A program made the translations under genes and the position numbers. The notes beneath the pieces were generated by a model. The model was not told the DNA's origin. It did not search any database and saw only the letters and a list, made by a program, of their open reading frames with translations. 64,000 nucleotides of DNA from Marinithermofilum abyssi (GTDB lineage Bacteria > Bacillota > Bacilli > Thermoactinomycetales > DSM-45169): assembly GCF_014641195.1 (NCBI RefSeq), contig NZ_BMHQ01000005.1, positions 1 through 64,000 on the forward strand, read 5' to 3'. Shown one piece after another: positions 16,651 to 26,969 of the stretch. The number at the start of each line of letters is the position of its first letter. The first letter of the stretch is position 1.

Positions 16651-17935
16651 TTAACCCAGCAAGGGAACACCGAAACGATGAAAGGCCGCTGCTTCCAGTT
16701 GGCTCATTCCCTGACGTTCTGCAGCTTCCGCCACCCTTGGAGGAATGCGGGGGCCCACTCTGCCGGAGGGGCGGCATAAGCGAGACGGCGCCGGCGAGCG
16801 GCGTTTTGTCGGTGAAAAGGTCCCCAGATGGCGAAAGTGATCCCGGGATTCTGGATATTCACAAAGAACGTCTGGCCATCGGGAGCAAAAGTGGGACCGC
16901 ACAATTCGGAGTCGTTCAGACGGTTGCGGCCAAACTCATATATCTCCCCGTCGGGCGTAATGCCCATGATCCGGTTTCCGTTATCTCCGTCTTCCACAAA
17001 CCACAGATCACCCCAGGGTGTGATGCAGATTTGTCCGGGCTCTCCATCTGGTTGGCGTCCGTTCCTTCGGCAAAGAGCTCCAGTGTTTCCGTCGCAGGGA
17101 TATAGTGATAGATTTGCCCCAGGCGCTTCTCACCCCCGGCGGTGTCGTCGAACCAAAAGGCTCCATCGGCAAAAAAGGCGCCTTCCAACCGCTTGAAGCG
17201 GACGCATCCCTTAGCGAGAGCGTCATCATGGGGCTCTTCCGGGTTCACTTCTCTCCACACCACGCCAAATTTTTGTCCCGGCTTGAAGAGGTCGGCATCG
17301 GGACCCGAGCGTTCATCAATAGCCAGATCTTGCAGTTTCTCCCTTTTGCAGGGAACCGGGACGACGGCTGTTGATCATGGGGGATAAACCGGCACAGGAA
17401 ACTGAAACGCGTATCGTTATTGGGATCATTGGGATCGATGATCCCGCGGAAATCGTCTTCGGTCAGGTAGACTATACCGGTGGTCGGATCCACATCGACG
17501 GCCTCGTGAGAAAAAAAGCCCATCTCCCGAATCGGGGTCCGGGACAGTGTATTTTCCGGTATCCGGCATGACTTCAAAACAATACCCATGGTCGGTATTC
17601 CGATCTTCTTCACAAGTAATCCATGTTCCCCAAGGGGTCGCTCCACCGGCACAGTTGTTGGTCGTTCCGGATGAGGTGACATACTCCCGAAGTACCCGGC
17701 GGTCGGGACCTACGATCAAGGCCGTCGTGCCCCCGGCCGAATGTTTATCATAGGGGTTTTTGCCGTATACCGGCGGCCCTTCTCCCGGGCGCAGCTCATG
17801 GTTGCGTACCAGCACCGTAGTACCGTCCTTACCCCGAAACGCGGCCATCCCGTCAAAATCACCGGGAATGGGCGCACCGTTTGAGAGAGTTTTACCCTCT
17901 TCCGATATGATTCGGTAGTTTGATTTATGCAACAA
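16651..17935 (-). pseudogene. PhoX/DUF839-like phosphatase, N-terminally truncated with several frameshifts
   Basis: Pieces in three frames follow one another in the right order: YRIISEEGKTLSNGAPIPGD and SAGGTTALIVGPDRRVLREY (from 17935), FSHEAVDVDPTTGIVYLTED (near 17510), LFKPGQKFGVVWREVNPEEP (near 17290), then PDGEIYEFGRNRLNDSELCG and NIQNPGITFAIWGPF (near 16900), and a tail ending FHRFGVPLLG. These are DUF839 (PhoX-like) phosphatase segments, normally exported by the Tat pathway and calcium-dependent. At least four frame changes are needed, and the signal peptide and N-terminus are missing. The truncation point coincides with the 23-bp repeat at 17919-17941. Confidence 0.8.
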
Positions 17936-17941
17936 GCTCTA
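17919..17941. repeat. 23-bp direct repeat, left copy
   Basis: TTTGATTTATGCAACAAGCT followed by CTA is identical, in the same orientation, to 19037-19059. It lies exactly where the PhoX-like gene loses its N-terminus. It looks like a terminal sequence left by an insertion element or the footprint of recombination between two such ends. Confidence 0.75.
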
Positions 17942-18009
17942 GGTGTTTAAATGAAATGATAATACAATCCATTCATTATAGATAGGTAAATCTTCATCGT
18001 AGAACAAAT

Positions 18010-18402
18010 TTAATCCCATTTATTGTAGTCAATTTGTAAAGCTACTTGAGCAGCCTTTTCTGTACAATTAATTCTCAATAAATCTCGAATTTGATTTACT
18101 TCCACTTCCCAATCCGGACCACTATGTATATCAACATAATTCACAAAACTTTCTATTAAACGTACATTTATCGGATTTAACTCAATTGCTCTTTGGTATA
18201 CCTTAAACATAAAAGAGATGCTTAAATACATTAGATCACTAATATCTTTGTTTATTGCTTCGATAATTACATCTGGATCTGTTTCTTTTTTGATTTCCTC
18301 TTTTAATACATCGTATAATTTTTGAATATCTTTTTCTTTTTCTGGCTCATAAGTTTTATGTAGGAAAATCAATTTTTCAAAAAGGTCAGAAATGTAGCTC
18401 AC
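18010..18402 (-). CDS. Hypothetical AT-rich gene
   Basis: A 130-aa acidic, helical protein (VSYISDLFEKLIFLHKTYEP, DVLKEEIKKETDPDVIIEAI, ending ALQIDYNKWD). The best start is GTG at 18402, since AGGAGGGAAAATTT precedes it; upstream ATGs lack a site. It is markedly AT-rich compared with its neighbours and lies with another AT-rich gene between 23-bp direct repeats, so it is probably acquired. Small acidic proteins paired in this way are often immunity proteins of contact or polymorphic toxins, but there is no direct sign of that. The family is not recognised. Confidence 0.6.
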   Translation of the reverse strand: MSYISDLFEKLIFLHKTYEPEKEKDIQKLYDVLKEEIKKETDPDVIIEAINKDISDLMYLSISFMFKVYQRAIELNPINVRLIESFVNYVDIHSGPDWEVEVNQIRDLLRINCTEKAAQVALQIDYNKWD

Positions 18403-18476
18403 AAATTTTCCCTCCTGCATGAAGACGATTATAACCATGTCCAGATTTCTATCTATAAATGAATCCCTAAGCTTAA

Positions 18477-18913
18477 CTACATATCTTCTTTTTCAATTAA
18501 TTCCGCTTCAATAACATACATGTCTTTATTTACAATGTTTCCATGATATTCTTCAAGTATTTTTTTAATTACTTTGTACAATGCAAATTCTGCAGTGGCG
18601 CCCTTGGCTTTAAATTGCTTACCATTTATATCAATTACGTTAATCTTAAATCCACTACTAGAATAGCTTAAATTGTATTCACAGTCATTATACTCCAGCC
18701 ACCCCATTAAGTCACTCAAGGAAGGTATCCATATCCCTTCTTGATATATTTCCTTACTGCACAATAGGTTGGTTGATGGAAGTATTCTTCCACCAACAAC
18801 CCATGTTGATTTGTTAAACTCATAGATATCTTGAGGATATACATCATCTTCATGCGAAGGTTTATTGAAGCCTAGATTAAATAATTTTTTGCATCACTGC
18901 CAGAAAGAGACAC
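18477..18913 (-). pseudogene. Hypothetical AT-rich gene with a one-base A-tract deletion
   Basis: From a GTG at 18913, preceded by GAGGTGG, the protein starts VSLSGSDAKNYL and then stops at a TAG. If one A is restored to the A6 run at 18885-18890, it reads through as SGSDAKKLFNLGFNKPSHED, then YPQDIYEFNKSTWVVGGRIL, and on to the open frame IWIPSLSDLMGWLEYNDCEY ending at 18477 (145 residues in all). The ATG-less open part alone could start at an internal TTG. I do not know the family. The short A tract invites slippage, so the frame could be on/off, or this may be a sequence error. Confidence 0.55.
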
Positions 18914-19036
18914 ATTAACACCACCTCTATTTGATTTTATGCTTTCCTTCTATGAAATCACCTTAGATCGGGTAAAAAGCTGTTGAAGGAACGGGTTGCA
19001 ATTGAACGGTTAAGTCTTCTCATAGTCTTTTCTTAT

Positions 19037-19059
19037 TTTGATTTATGCAACAAGCTCTA
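19037..19059. repeat. 23-bp direct repeat, right copy
   Basis: Identical to 17919-17941. It marks the point where the alpha/beta hydrolase gene on its right is cut. Just left of it, on the minus strand, is a short frame (MRRLNRSIATRSFNSFLPDL, stop) that may be part of the lost element. Confidence 0.75.
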
Positions 19060-19229
19060 ACATAGAAAATCAGAGTAAAATCGTTGGCCAATGGGGTTAC
19101 ATGAGGCAAAAAATAGCGATGTTCGTCACCTGGTCCTCCATGCAGAAAAACAATCGCTTTTCCTGAACCGAGTTTCTTTACAAAGATGTCCAGACCTTTA
19201 ACCTTTCTGTATCCAGTGTATACATCCAT
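19060..19229 (-). pseudogene. Alpha/beta hydrolase (proline iminopeptidase-like), N-terminal fragment
   Basis: Fifty-seven residues remain: MDVYTGYRKVKGLDIFVKKL, then GKAIVFLHGGPGDEHRYFLP, then VTPLANDFTLIFY. HGGPG is the oxyanion-hole motif of prolyl aminopeptidase-like hydrolases. The ATG at 19229 follows AAGGTGG. The frame then runs into the 23-bp repeat and ends 13 codons later, so the catalytic Ser-Asp-His part (some 200 residues) is gone. Confidence 0.8.
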
Positions 19230-19429
19230 GCTTTTTTAACCACCTTACTCGCGAAAAATAGGGCAGGCCAACGTGACTTGCCAAAGATGGAAAAATCATG
19301 GGAACTAGTACGTCCTGTCACATAGGAATTGCCGGAAGTATCAAAATACCCTATACCCCGAGGTAGGTGGAATAGATCAATCTCGGATCGATTACCAGAG
19401 AAAAAGGGGGATCAATACCTTCTTAAATC

Positions 19430-19555
19430 TCAAACCCGAAACAGTTTTTGCCCCGAGCTTCCCCTCCCTAAAAACAAAGCGGCTTTCCACCGGTTTCTGG
19501 ATCCCATCTGCTGGGCGGTCAGTTGCAGTAAGGTGTCGTTCAAGGTGGAATCCAT
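19430..19555 (-). CDS. Possible short gene or 5' fragment
   Basis: ATG at 19555 is preceded by AGAGGTGACCC and opens 41 codons (MDSTLNDTLLQLTAQQMGSR, ending GRGSSGQKLFRV). It lies 27 bp downstream of a tandem TAACGTTAC operator-like repeat, so it has the look of a regulated gene. The family is not recognised, and it may be the start of a decayed longer gene. Nothing else supportable was found between 19230 and 19770. Confidence 0.3.
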   Translation of the reverse strand: MDSTLNDTLLQLTAQQMGSRNRWKAALFLGRGSSGQKLFRV

Positions 19556-19581
19556 AATGGGTCACCTCTGCTGGTTGTGAT

Positions 19582-19604
19582 TAACGTTACTGATATAACG
19601 TTAC
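19582..19604 (-). promoter_or_regulatory. Tandem palindromic operator-like repeat
   Basis: TAACGTTAC, five bases, TAACGTTAC. Each half contains the palindrome TAACGTTA, and the pair is spaced by about one and a half helical turns. It lies just upstream of the short leftward frame at 19430-19555. Confidence 0.4.
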
Positions 19605-19770
19605 CGCTTTGAGATAGCAAATCTACGGGGTTCAGCCTGGGTTTCAAGACGTCATACTGGTCTGACCTGCAACTCTCCAGGGAGGAATACCCTTAACGCT
19701 GGCACCCGGGACAAAGTTGATTCCGATAAATGGGCAGGTAAGTCAGCGTTGCCCCGTCTACCTATGAAAC

Positions 19771-20502
19771 CTATTTACTTGCTTGGACGATTAGGAAATT
19801 GGGATGGGTCATCAGACGGTTATACTGATCCAGAGACGTTTTTTCTTTGAATTCATGTGTCGGTTGTGGCTCGACTATTCGATCGAGTTTAAATTATCTT
19901 GTCGTGGCGTTAATCACTTCATGCAGCGGTCTGCGAAAGAAAGTCACTTCTACAGGACCCGATTCTTTTTTATTCCAAACTTCTACCAACCATTCAGGGG
20001 CAAAGTAATCGGGCCGGTTATGCAAGGCAAAGTCCATAAAAGGATGATGGATAGAAAAAATGAATTGTCCGCCAGGCTTCATTACACGATGGAATTCGCA
20101 AAAGGGAAACGTCCAATCATCGAGATAGTGGAGGGTGAGTGAACTGACAACAAGATGGAATGTCTCCCCTTGAAAGGGAAGGGGTTCATTTAAATCTTGG
20201 GCGAATACGACTGCTTTTGTGCCAACCCTTCTTTTGCATGCCTCCACCATTTCCGGACTTATATCCATGGCTGTAACCCGTGCCTCCCGTTGGATAAATT
20301 GCTCAGTATACCAACCGGCGGCACAACCCGCATCCAAAACGGCAACTCCTTTCATATTGCTTGGCATCAGATTCATCATGGCTGGACGTTCATAATAGGC
20401 ATTAAATGCACTTTCCGTATCCACATTCTTCTCGTAATCCTTAGACAGCTTTGCATATGCCTCCAAGATCTTATCTCTCAGTTTTGGCACCTCCGCATCC
20501 AC
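19771..20502 (-). pseudogene. Class I SAM-dependent methyltransferase with an in-frame stop
   Basis: Residues 1-202 are a normal methyltransferase: YEKNVDTESAFNAYYERPAM, the SAM-binding motif VLDAGCAAGWYTEQF, TAMDISPEMVEACKRRV, and SSLTLHYLDDW. After EVINATTR a TAA (19894-19896) stops the frame. The same frame continues FKLDRIVEPQPTHEFKEK and DQYNRLMTHPNFLIVQASK to a stop at 19771, which is the C-terminus expected for this family (about 243 aa). A small in-frame deletion (expected residues like KAG are missing at the stop) seems to have created it. The start is GTG at 20502 or a codon closer to GCGGAGG. The truncated product may retain SAM binding, but function is doubtful. Confidence 0.75.
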
Positions 20503-20564
20503 TTACGTACACTAACTTTTCGCTGTTTATGAAAAAATTCCTGGAGTGTAATAAACAACATGCC

Positions 20565-20591
20565 AAAAAAAAAGCACCCCAAGCGGGGTGC
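20565..20591 (-). terminator. Terminator of the glutamate synthase operon
   Basis: GCACCCC and GGGGTGC (7 bp, AAGC or GCTT loop) are followed on the minus strand by nine Ts. The element sits 63 bp beyond the gltD stop. Confidence 0.9.
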
Positions 20592-20653
20592 GTCAACTGG
20601 AATGTATATTCATGAGGTGATCAGGTTGGCTTCATCAAACATACGAATCTTTA

Positions 20654-22129
20654 TCAAGGCAACTGGGTGTCGCCCATCAGATAACGGTCACATTCCCGGG
20701 CGGCCTCCCGCCCTTCATGGATGGCCCATACGATCAGGCTTTGGCCCCGGCGCATATCCCCGGCGGCAAAGACCCCGTCGATATTGGTACTGTAGTCGCC
20801 GTATTCGGCCTTTACCTTGCGGTTTTCGTGTTCCAGACCGGATTCCGACAACAACGGATCTTCCGTCCCTTCAAAGCCGGTCGCGATAAATACCAACTGG
20901 GCCGGCCACACTTTCTCCGAGCCGGGGATTTCCTTGAAGACAATCCGCCCCTTCTCATCACGCTCTTTTTCCGCATAGACTGTATGCAACTCTTTCACAC
21001 GGCCTTCTTCGTCCCCGACGATCTTCTTGGTGATGATCGAGTACTCCCGGGGATCGCGCCCAAACTTGGCCTTGGCTTCCTCATAGGCATAATCCAAGGT
21101 GAACACCTGGGGATATTCCGGCCAAGGGTTGTTTTCCTGCCGTTCGTCGGGCAAGCGGGGATGACGTCCAAACTGAACCACACTGTTGCACTGTTGACGG
21201 AGGGCCGTGGCAACGCAATCCGCACCGGTGTCCCCGCCGCCGATCACGATGACGTCTTTCCCTTCGGCGGAGATGGAGGGTTCAAATGCCGGATCGAGCA
21301 ATCCTTTCGTGGTCTCCGTCAGATACTTCATGGCAAAGTGGACGCCTTCCAACTCCCGGCCTTCGATGGGCAGATCCCGGTGCTTCTGGGCTCCTGCGCA
21401 CAAGATGACCGCATCATGTTGCTTCCGGAGCTCTTCCAGGGTGATATCCTTTCCGATCTCCGTGTTGGTGACAAACGTGATGCCTTCCTCTTTCAATAAG
21501 TTTACCCGCCGCTCCACCAGTTCCTTTTCCAGTTTCATGTTGGGAATACCGTACATCAGCAGCCCGCCGATCCGGTCGTCCCGTTCATAAACGGTAACCG
21601 AATGGCCCGCTTTGTTCAGCTGATCCGCCGCGGCCAGCCCGGCGGGCCCGGAGCCGACTACCGCCACTTTCTTACCGGTGCGGGTCTTCGGCGGCCGGGG
21701 AACGATCCACCCTTCCGCAAAACCCCGGTCAATGATTTCCCGCTCGATGCTTTTGATCGCCACCGCCGGATCGTGGATGGCTACCGTGCAGGCCCCTTCG
21801 CAGGGGGCCGGGCAAACCCGTCCGGTAAACTCGGGGAAGTTGTTCGTTTTCAAGAGCCGTTCCAAGGCTTCCTTCCAGCGCCCCCGATAGACCAAGTCAT
21901 TCCACTCGGGGATCAAGTTGTACAGCGGGCATCCGGAGGCATTTCCTCCCAACTCCAATCCTGTGTGGCAAAAGGGGGTGCCGCAATCCATGCAGCGGGC
22001 CCCTTGCTTTTTCAGCTCATCTTCGGGGATTGGAAGTTGGTACTCTTTCCAATTCTGCAGTCGGGAAAGGGGATCCCGTTCCTCCGCCGTCTTCCGCTCA
22101 TATTCCATAAATCCTGTCGCTTTGCCCAT
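20654..22129 (-). CDS. gltD: Glutamate synthase small (beta) subunit
   Basis: A 491-aa NADPH-oxidising subunit of GOGAT. It passes electrons through FAD and 4Fe-4S clusters to the large subunit for glutamate formation from glutamine and 2-oxoglutarate. Visible features: cysteine-rich N-terminus ([19 protein letters not shown]), FAD-binding [21 protein letters not shown], a second dinucleotide site [13 protein letters not shown], and the C-terminal [19 protein letters not shown]. The length is standard. It follows the large-subunit gene by 19 bp on the same strand and ends before a strong terminator. In B. subtilis this gene is called gltB. The ATG follows GGAGGGATGGG or nearby purines. Confidence 0.96.
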   Translation of the reverse strand: MGKATGFMEYERKTAEERDPLSRLQNWKEYQLPIPEDELKKQGARCMDCGTPFCHTGLELGGNASGCPLYNLIPEWNDLVYRGRWKEALERLLKTNNFPEFTGRVCPAPCEGACTVAIHDPAVAIKSIEREIIDRGFAEGWIVPRPPKTRTGKKVAVVGSGPAGLAAADQLNKAGHSVTVYERDDRIGGLLMYGIPNMKLEKELVERRVNLLKEEGITFVTNTEIGKDITLEELRKQHDAVILCAGAQKHRDLPIEGRELEGVHFAMKYLTETTKGLLDPAFEPSISAEGKDVIVIGGGDTGADCVATALRQQCNSVVQFGRHPRLPDERQENNPWPEYPQVFTLDYAYEEAKAKFGRDPREYSIITKKIVGDEEGRVKELHTVYAEKERDEKGRIVFKEIPGSEKVWPAQLVFIATGFEGTEDPLLSESGLEHENRKVKAEYGDYSTNIDGVFAAGDMRRGQSLIVWAIHEGREAARECDRYLMGDTQLP

Positions 22130-22148
22130 GGAATCCCATCCCTCCTTT

Positions 22149-25100
22149 TCAAACCAGTGCCGGCACGCGTTTTTCCTTGATCGCTTCTTCCACCGGCCGG
22201 TTTTGTTTTTTCAGTTCAAAGGCGGTTTCCAGCGCCTTTTTCCGGCTCAAGCCGGTTTCCATCAACGCTTCTACCGCGTCCAACATCTGCTGATAATCTC
22301 TCGGAATCACTTTGACAAAGTGGGGGAGTGATTCACTCCATTGATCCAGAATCCGTTGGGCGTGTTCACTGCCAGTCGCTTCCGCGTGGTTCTCGATCAT
22401 CCGCTTCACTTCTTGGATTTCCTCTTCTTCCGTCAGGGCTTCCAGCATGACCATTTGCCGGTTGCAATTGTCGACGAACTCGTTGAAATCCTTCGTATAC
22501 ACATAGGCGATGCCGCCGGACATGCCCGCTGCAAAGTTTTTGCCCACGGAACCGAGGATTACCACCCTTCCGCCTGTCATATATTCACACCCGTGATCGC
22601 CGACGCCTTCCACCACGGCATACACTCCGCTGTTCCGGACGCAAAAACGCTCTCCGGCAATGCCGCGGATATAGGCTTCTCCTGCTGTAGCACCATAGAA
22701 GGCCACATTGCCGATCACGATGTTTTCTTCAGGGACGAAAGGAGTGGCTTCCGGAGGACGAACGACAATTTTTCCGCCGGAGAGGCCTTTGCCGATATAA
22801 TCGTTGGCATCCCCCTCCACGGTGAGGGTGATTCCCTTCGGTACGAAAGCACCGAAGCTTTGTCCCGCCGATCCTTTGAAATGCAAACGGATCGTATCTT
22901 CCGGCAGCCCTTCGGCACCATAGCGCTTCGTCACTTCGCTGCCGAGAATGGTGCCCGTGACCCGGTCGATGCTGCGGATGGGCAAAGTCGCTTCCACCGG
23001 TTTCCCTTCCTCCAGTGCCGGTTGACACAAGGGCAAGAGTTCCCGCATGTCCAGGGACTGCTCCAATTGATGATCCTGCTTCTTCTGGCGGAACCGTCCC
23101 ACATGTTCCGGGACATCCGGCTGGTACAGCAAATGGGAGAAATCCAGATGCTTCGCTTTCCAGTGGGTTTTCGCTTTTTCTCCCGGTTTCAACACGTCGG
23201 TCCGACCGATCATTTCGTTCATGTTGCGGAAGCCCAACTGCGCCATGATTTCCCGCACTTCCTGGGCCACAAAGCGCATAAAGTTAACCACATGATCCGG
23301 GTCACCCATAAATTTTTTGCGCAGCTCCGGATTTTGTGTGGCCACACCCACAGGACAGGTATCCAAGTGGCAGGCGCGCATCATCACACAGCCCAACACC
23401 ACAAGCGGTGCTGTAGCAAAGCCATACTCCTCCGCCCCGAGCAAGGCGGCGATCACGACGTCGCGGCCGGTCATCATCTTTCCGTCGGTCTCCAAGGTGA
23501 CCCGATCCCGCAGGCGGTTCAGCAGCAGTGTTTGGTGAGCTTCCGCCAAACCGAGCTCCCAAGGCATTCCCGCATGTTTGATACTGGTCCGGGGAGAAGC
23601 GCCGGTTCCTCCTTCGTAACCGCTGATGACAATCACATCGGCGAGCCCTTTGGCCACACCGGCGGCAATCGTGCCCACCCCCGGCTTGGAAACCAGTTTT
23701 ACGCTGATCTTGGCGGCGGGATTGGCATTTTTCAGGTCGTGGATCAGTTGGGCCAGATCCTCGATGGAATAAATATCATGGTGCGGCGGCGGGGAAATCA
23801 GTCCCACACCTGGGGTGGATCCGCGCACTTCCGCCACCCAGGGGTACACCTTTTTGCCCGGAAGGTGCCCGCCTTCTCCCGGCTTGGCACCTTGAGCCAT
23901 CTTGATCTGGATCTCATCCGCATTCATCAGGTAGTAGCTGGAGACGCCGAACCGTCCGGAAGCCACCTGTTTGATGGCGCTGCGGCGCAAGTCCCCGTTT
24001 TCATCCGGCGTGTAGCGGGCCGGATCTTCCCCGCCTTCCCCGCTGTTGCTCTTTCCGCCGAGACGGTTCATCGCGATGGCCAAGGCTTCGTGGGCTTCCT
24101 GGCTCAATGCGCCGTAGGACATCGCCCCGGTTTTGAAACGGCGCACAATCGACTCCACCGGTTCCACTTCATCGATCGGCACCGGCTCCCGCTGTTCAAA
24201 ATCCAGCAACCCGCGCAAGTAGGCCAGATTTTCCTCGTCCACCATGCGGGAATATGTCTTGAACTGCTCGTAATCCCCGCGGCGGCAGGCCTGTTGCAGC
24301 GTGTGGATCGTTTTGGGGTTAAAGGTATGGGTTTCCCCGTTGCGGCGCCATTGAAAATCGCTCCCCGGTTCCAATGCCTTGTCTTCATACTCCCGTCCAT
24401 GGAAAGCGGCCCGGTGACGCATCAGGGTTTCTTTGGCGATCACATCCAGACCGATGCCGCCGATCTGGGACGTCGTACGGGTGAAATAGCGCTCGATCAC
24501 CTCTTCCGCGATCCCGATGGCTTCAAAAATTTGCGCACCCCGATAGCTTTGGACCGTGGAGATTCCCATCTTGGACATCACTTTGACGATACCGTCCACT
24601 GCGGTCGCCAAATACTTCTCCACCGCTTCCTCTTCATCGACATCCGTAATGGCGCCTTCCCGCACCATGTGACGGAGAGTGGCAATGGCCAGATACGGAT
24701 GGATGGCGTCCACTCCGTAACCCAACAGCATCGCGAACTGATGCACATCCCGGGCTTCAGCGGTTTCAGCGATCAGGCTGACGCGGGTACGGGTGCCTTT
24801 CCGCACCAGATGATGATGCAACCCGCTCACTGCCAACAACGTCGGCAGCGCTGCCCGTTCCTCTTGGACACCCCGATCGGACAGGATGAGGAGGGTTTTG
24901 CCCTCTTCCACCGCTTGATCCGCTTGAGCAAAAAGGCATTCCAGCGCTTCTTCCATCGCTTCTTCGCCTTGACTGGCATCAAACAGGATGGACAAGGTAT
25001 GGGCTTCAAATCCGGGATGCTCGCTGCACCGGAGTTTGGCCATCTCTCCTTCAGACAGCATGGGGGTAGACAAACGAATCCGGCGGCAGTTGGTCGCATC

Positions 25101-26738
25101 GGGTTGGAGCAGGTTGCCTTCCGCTCCCAGATAGGACACCGTTGAAGTGACGATCGCTTCCCGAATCGCATCGATCGGCGGGTTGGTCACCTGTGCAAAG
25201 GATTGCTTGAAATAGTTGTACAGGAGTTGGGGGCGGTCCGATAAGACGGCCAGCGGCGTGTCCATTCCCATGGAGCCAATCGGATCTTTCCCTTCCGTCA
25301 CCATCGGAGCCAGGTTTTTGGTCAGCTCCTCATAGGTATAGCCGAACGCTTTTTGCAACCGTACGAGCTCATCCCCCTCCGGTTCCGGATGGGGTTCTTT
25401 TTCAGACAGCTCATCCAGGGAAATCATCTGCTGATTCAACCACTGGCGATACGGCTGTTCACCGGCGATGGAATCCTTCAACTCGGCGTCGGCAACGATC
25501 CGCCCTTCCTCCAAGTCCGCCAACAGCATCCTTCCCGGCTGCAAACGGCCTTTGTAGACCACCTTTTCCTCCGGAATGTCCAGCACACCCACTTCGGAAG
25601 AGAAAATGAGCGTATCGTCTTCGGTTACATAGTACCGCGCCGGACGCAATCCGTTCCGGTCCAGAATGGCACCGATTTGACGCCCGTCGGAGAATGCGAT
25701 CGCCGTCGGTCCATCCCAAGGTTCCATCAAACAGCTGTGGTACTCATAGAAGGCCTTTTTCGGGTCGGTCATGTGATCGTTTTTATCCCAGGGTTCCGGG
25801 ATCATCATCATGGCCACATGGGGAAGAGAGCGTCCGGACAGAGCCAAGAACTCGAAGCAGTTGTCCAAGATCGCCGAGTCGCTCCCCTCCAGGTCAATCA
25901 CCGGCAACACCTTTTCCAGATCATCACCGAAAGCTTCCGTTTCAAACAGCTGCTCACGGGCCAGCATCCAATTCACATTGCCCCGAAGGGTATTGATCTC
26001 GCCGTTGTGAAGCAGATAACGGTTGGGGTGGGCCCGTTCCCAGCTAGGGAAGGTATTGGTGCTGAAGCGATTGTGAACGAGTGAGAAAGCAGAGGTGAAG
26101 TCCGGCTCCTGCAGGTCGAGGTAAAAAGCATCTACTTGAGAAGGAGTCAGCATTCCTTTATACACGATGGTCCGGCTGGACAGGCTGGCAACATACACTT
26201 GGTCGCCCTTCGCTTTTTCAAACCGTTTCCGGATCACGTACAGTTTTCGTTCCAATGCCATCGAGTCCAAGTTCTTCTCGCCGGCACCGATAAATACCTG
26301 CCGGATATAAGGCTGGCACGCCTTGGCAGTTTCTCCGATCGATCCGGCATCTACCGGAACCGTTCTCCAGCCGAGCAACTCTTGCCCTTCCCCGCGGATG
26401 ATGGTTTCCAGTTCCTGTTCGCAAGCCGTCCGCTCTTGTTCATCCATCGGCAAAAACATCATGCCAACGCCGTAATTTCCGGGGAAAGGCAGAGGGAATT
26501 CGACTTTCTTTTGAAAAAATTCATGCGGGATTTGAAGCATAATGCCAGCTCCGTCACCGGTCTCCGCATCTTGTTGACCTCCCCGGTGAACCAAACGGCA
26601 CAAAATCTCCAGCCCGTTTTTCACCGTATCATTAGTGGCTTTTCCTTTGAGATTGGCGACAAAGCCGATCCCGCAAGCATCATGTTCATGTTGCGGATGA
26701 TACAATCCCTGTTGTTGGGGAATTCCTCGATAAGCCAA
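22149..26738 (-). CDS. gltB: Glutamate synthase large (alpha) subunit
   Basis: A 1529-aa subunit with all GOGAT domains in order. A short propeptide is followed by the class II glutaminase domain with nucleophile Cys22 ([10 protein letters not shown]), then the central domain, and the FMN-binding synthase domain with [23 protein letters not shown] and the 3Fe-4S cysteines [16 protein letters not shown]. The C-terminal GXGXG beta-helix follows ([21 protein letters not shown]-type repeats). The start is TTG at 26738 after AGGGGTGAAG. B. subtilis names this gene gltA. The divergent LysR gene and a GltC-like box at 26934 predict activation when glutamate is limiting. Confidence 0.97.
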   Translation of the reverse strand: MAYRGIPQQQGLYHPQHEHDACGIGFVANLKGKATNDTVKNGLEILCRLVHRGGQQDAETGDGAGIMLQIPHEFFQKKVEFPLPFPGNYGVGMMFLPMDEQERTACEQELETIIRGEGQELLGWRTVPVDAGSIGETAKACQPYIRQVFIGAGEKNLDSMALERKLYVIRKRFEKAKGDQVYVASLSSRTIVYKGMLTPSQVDAFYLDLQEPDFTSAFSLVHNRFSTNTFPSWERAHPNRYLLHNGEINTLRGNVNWMLAREQLFETEAFGDDLEKVLPVIDLEGSDSAILDNCFEFLALSGRSLPHVAMMMIPEPWDKNDHMTDPKKAFYEYHSCLMEPWDGPTAIAFSDGRQIGAILDRNGLRPARYYVTEDDTLIFSSEVGVLDIPEEKVVYKGRLQPGRMLLADLEEGRIVADAELKDSIAGEQPYRQWLNQQMISLDELSEKEPHPEPEGDELVRLQKAFGYTYEELTKNLAPMVTEGKDPIGSMGMDTPLAVLSDRPQLLYNYFKQSFAQVTNPPIDAIREAIVTSTVSYLGAEGNLLQPDATNCRRIRLSTPMLSEGEMAKLRCSEHPGFEAHTLSILFDASQGEEAMEEALECLFAQADQAVEEGKTLLILSDRGVQEERAALPTLLAVSGLHHHLVRKGTRTRVSLIAETAEARDVHQFAMLLGYGVDAIHPYLAIATLRHMVREGAITDVDEEEAVEKYLATAVDGIVKVMSKMGISTVQSYRGAQIFEAIGIAEEVIERYFTRTTSQIGGIGLDVIAKETLMRHRAAFHGREYEDKALEPGSDFQWRRNGETHTFNPKTIHTLQQACRRGDYEQFKTYSRMVDEENLAYLRGLLDFEQREPVPIDEVEPVESIVRRFKTGAMSYGALSQEAHEALAIAMNRLGGKSNSGEGGEDPARYTPDENGDLRRSAIKQVASGRFGVSSYYLMNADEIQIKMAQGAKPGEGGHLPGKKVYPWVAEVRGSTPGVGLISPPPHHDIYSIEDLAQLIHDLKNANPAAKISVKLVSKPGVGTIAAGVAKGLADVIVISGYEGGTGASPRTSIKHAGMPWELGLAEAHQTLLLNRLRDRVTLETDGKMMTGRDVVIAALLGAEEYGFATAPLVVLGCVMMRACHLDTCPVGVATQNPELRKKFMGDPDHVVNFMRFVAQEVREIMAQLGFRNMNEMIGRTDVLKPGEKAKTHWKAKHLDFSHLLYQPDVPEHVGRFRQKKQDHQLEQSLDMRELLPLCQPALEEGKPVEATLPIRSIDRVTGTILGSEVTKRYGAEGLPEDTIRLHFKGSAGQSFGAFVPKGITLTVEGDANDYIGKGLSGGKIVVRPPEATPFVPEENIVIGNVAFYGATAGEAYIRGIAGERFCVRNSGVYAVVEGVGDHGCEYMTGGRVVILGSVGKNFAAGMSGGIAYVYTKDFNEFVDNCNRQMVMLEALTEEEEIQEVKRMIENHAEATGSEHAQRILDQWSESLPHFVKVIPRDYQQMLDAVEALMETGLSRKKALETAFELKKQNRPVEEAIKEKRVPALV

Positions 26739-26933
26739 TGATCTTCACCCCTTCAGCGATGTCTTTGATCTCTATGTTTCGGTCGTGCGGTCGCTTTCTT
26801 CAACCATTCCCGTTTGCTAGGCATGCCACACACGAGCCGTTTTTCTTTATACCTAAAGATTGCTCCCAGCGGTTTTATCAGTTATTTTATAAATAACCAT
26901 TAATATCAGCAATATATATTTTCGATGAAATCA

Positions 26934-26948
26934 ATCACTTTTTGAGAT
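26934..26948 (+). promoter_or_regulatory. GltC-type box between gltB and gltC
   Basis: ATCACTTTTTGAGAT matches the B. subtilis GltC box I as I recall it (ATCTCATATTGAGAT) at 12 of 15 positions, and lies just upstream of gltC. In B. subtilis this box serves both gltC autorepression and activation of the divergent glutamate synthase operon. The rest of the 230-bp spacer is AT-rich, as expected for back-to-back promoters. Confidence 0.6.
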
Positions 26949-26969
26949 GGATATGACAGGAGGCCGAAT

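Noticed and set aside
19329-19580. 83-codon rightward frame
   Set aside because: No ribosome site, and the opposite strand has a better-supported short frame with an operator-like site.
22341-25145. Long rightward frame opposite the glutamate synthase large subunit
   Set aside because: It mirrors a highly conserved gene with strong codon bias; the product looks like shadow translation (His/Phe/Gln-rich, no motif).
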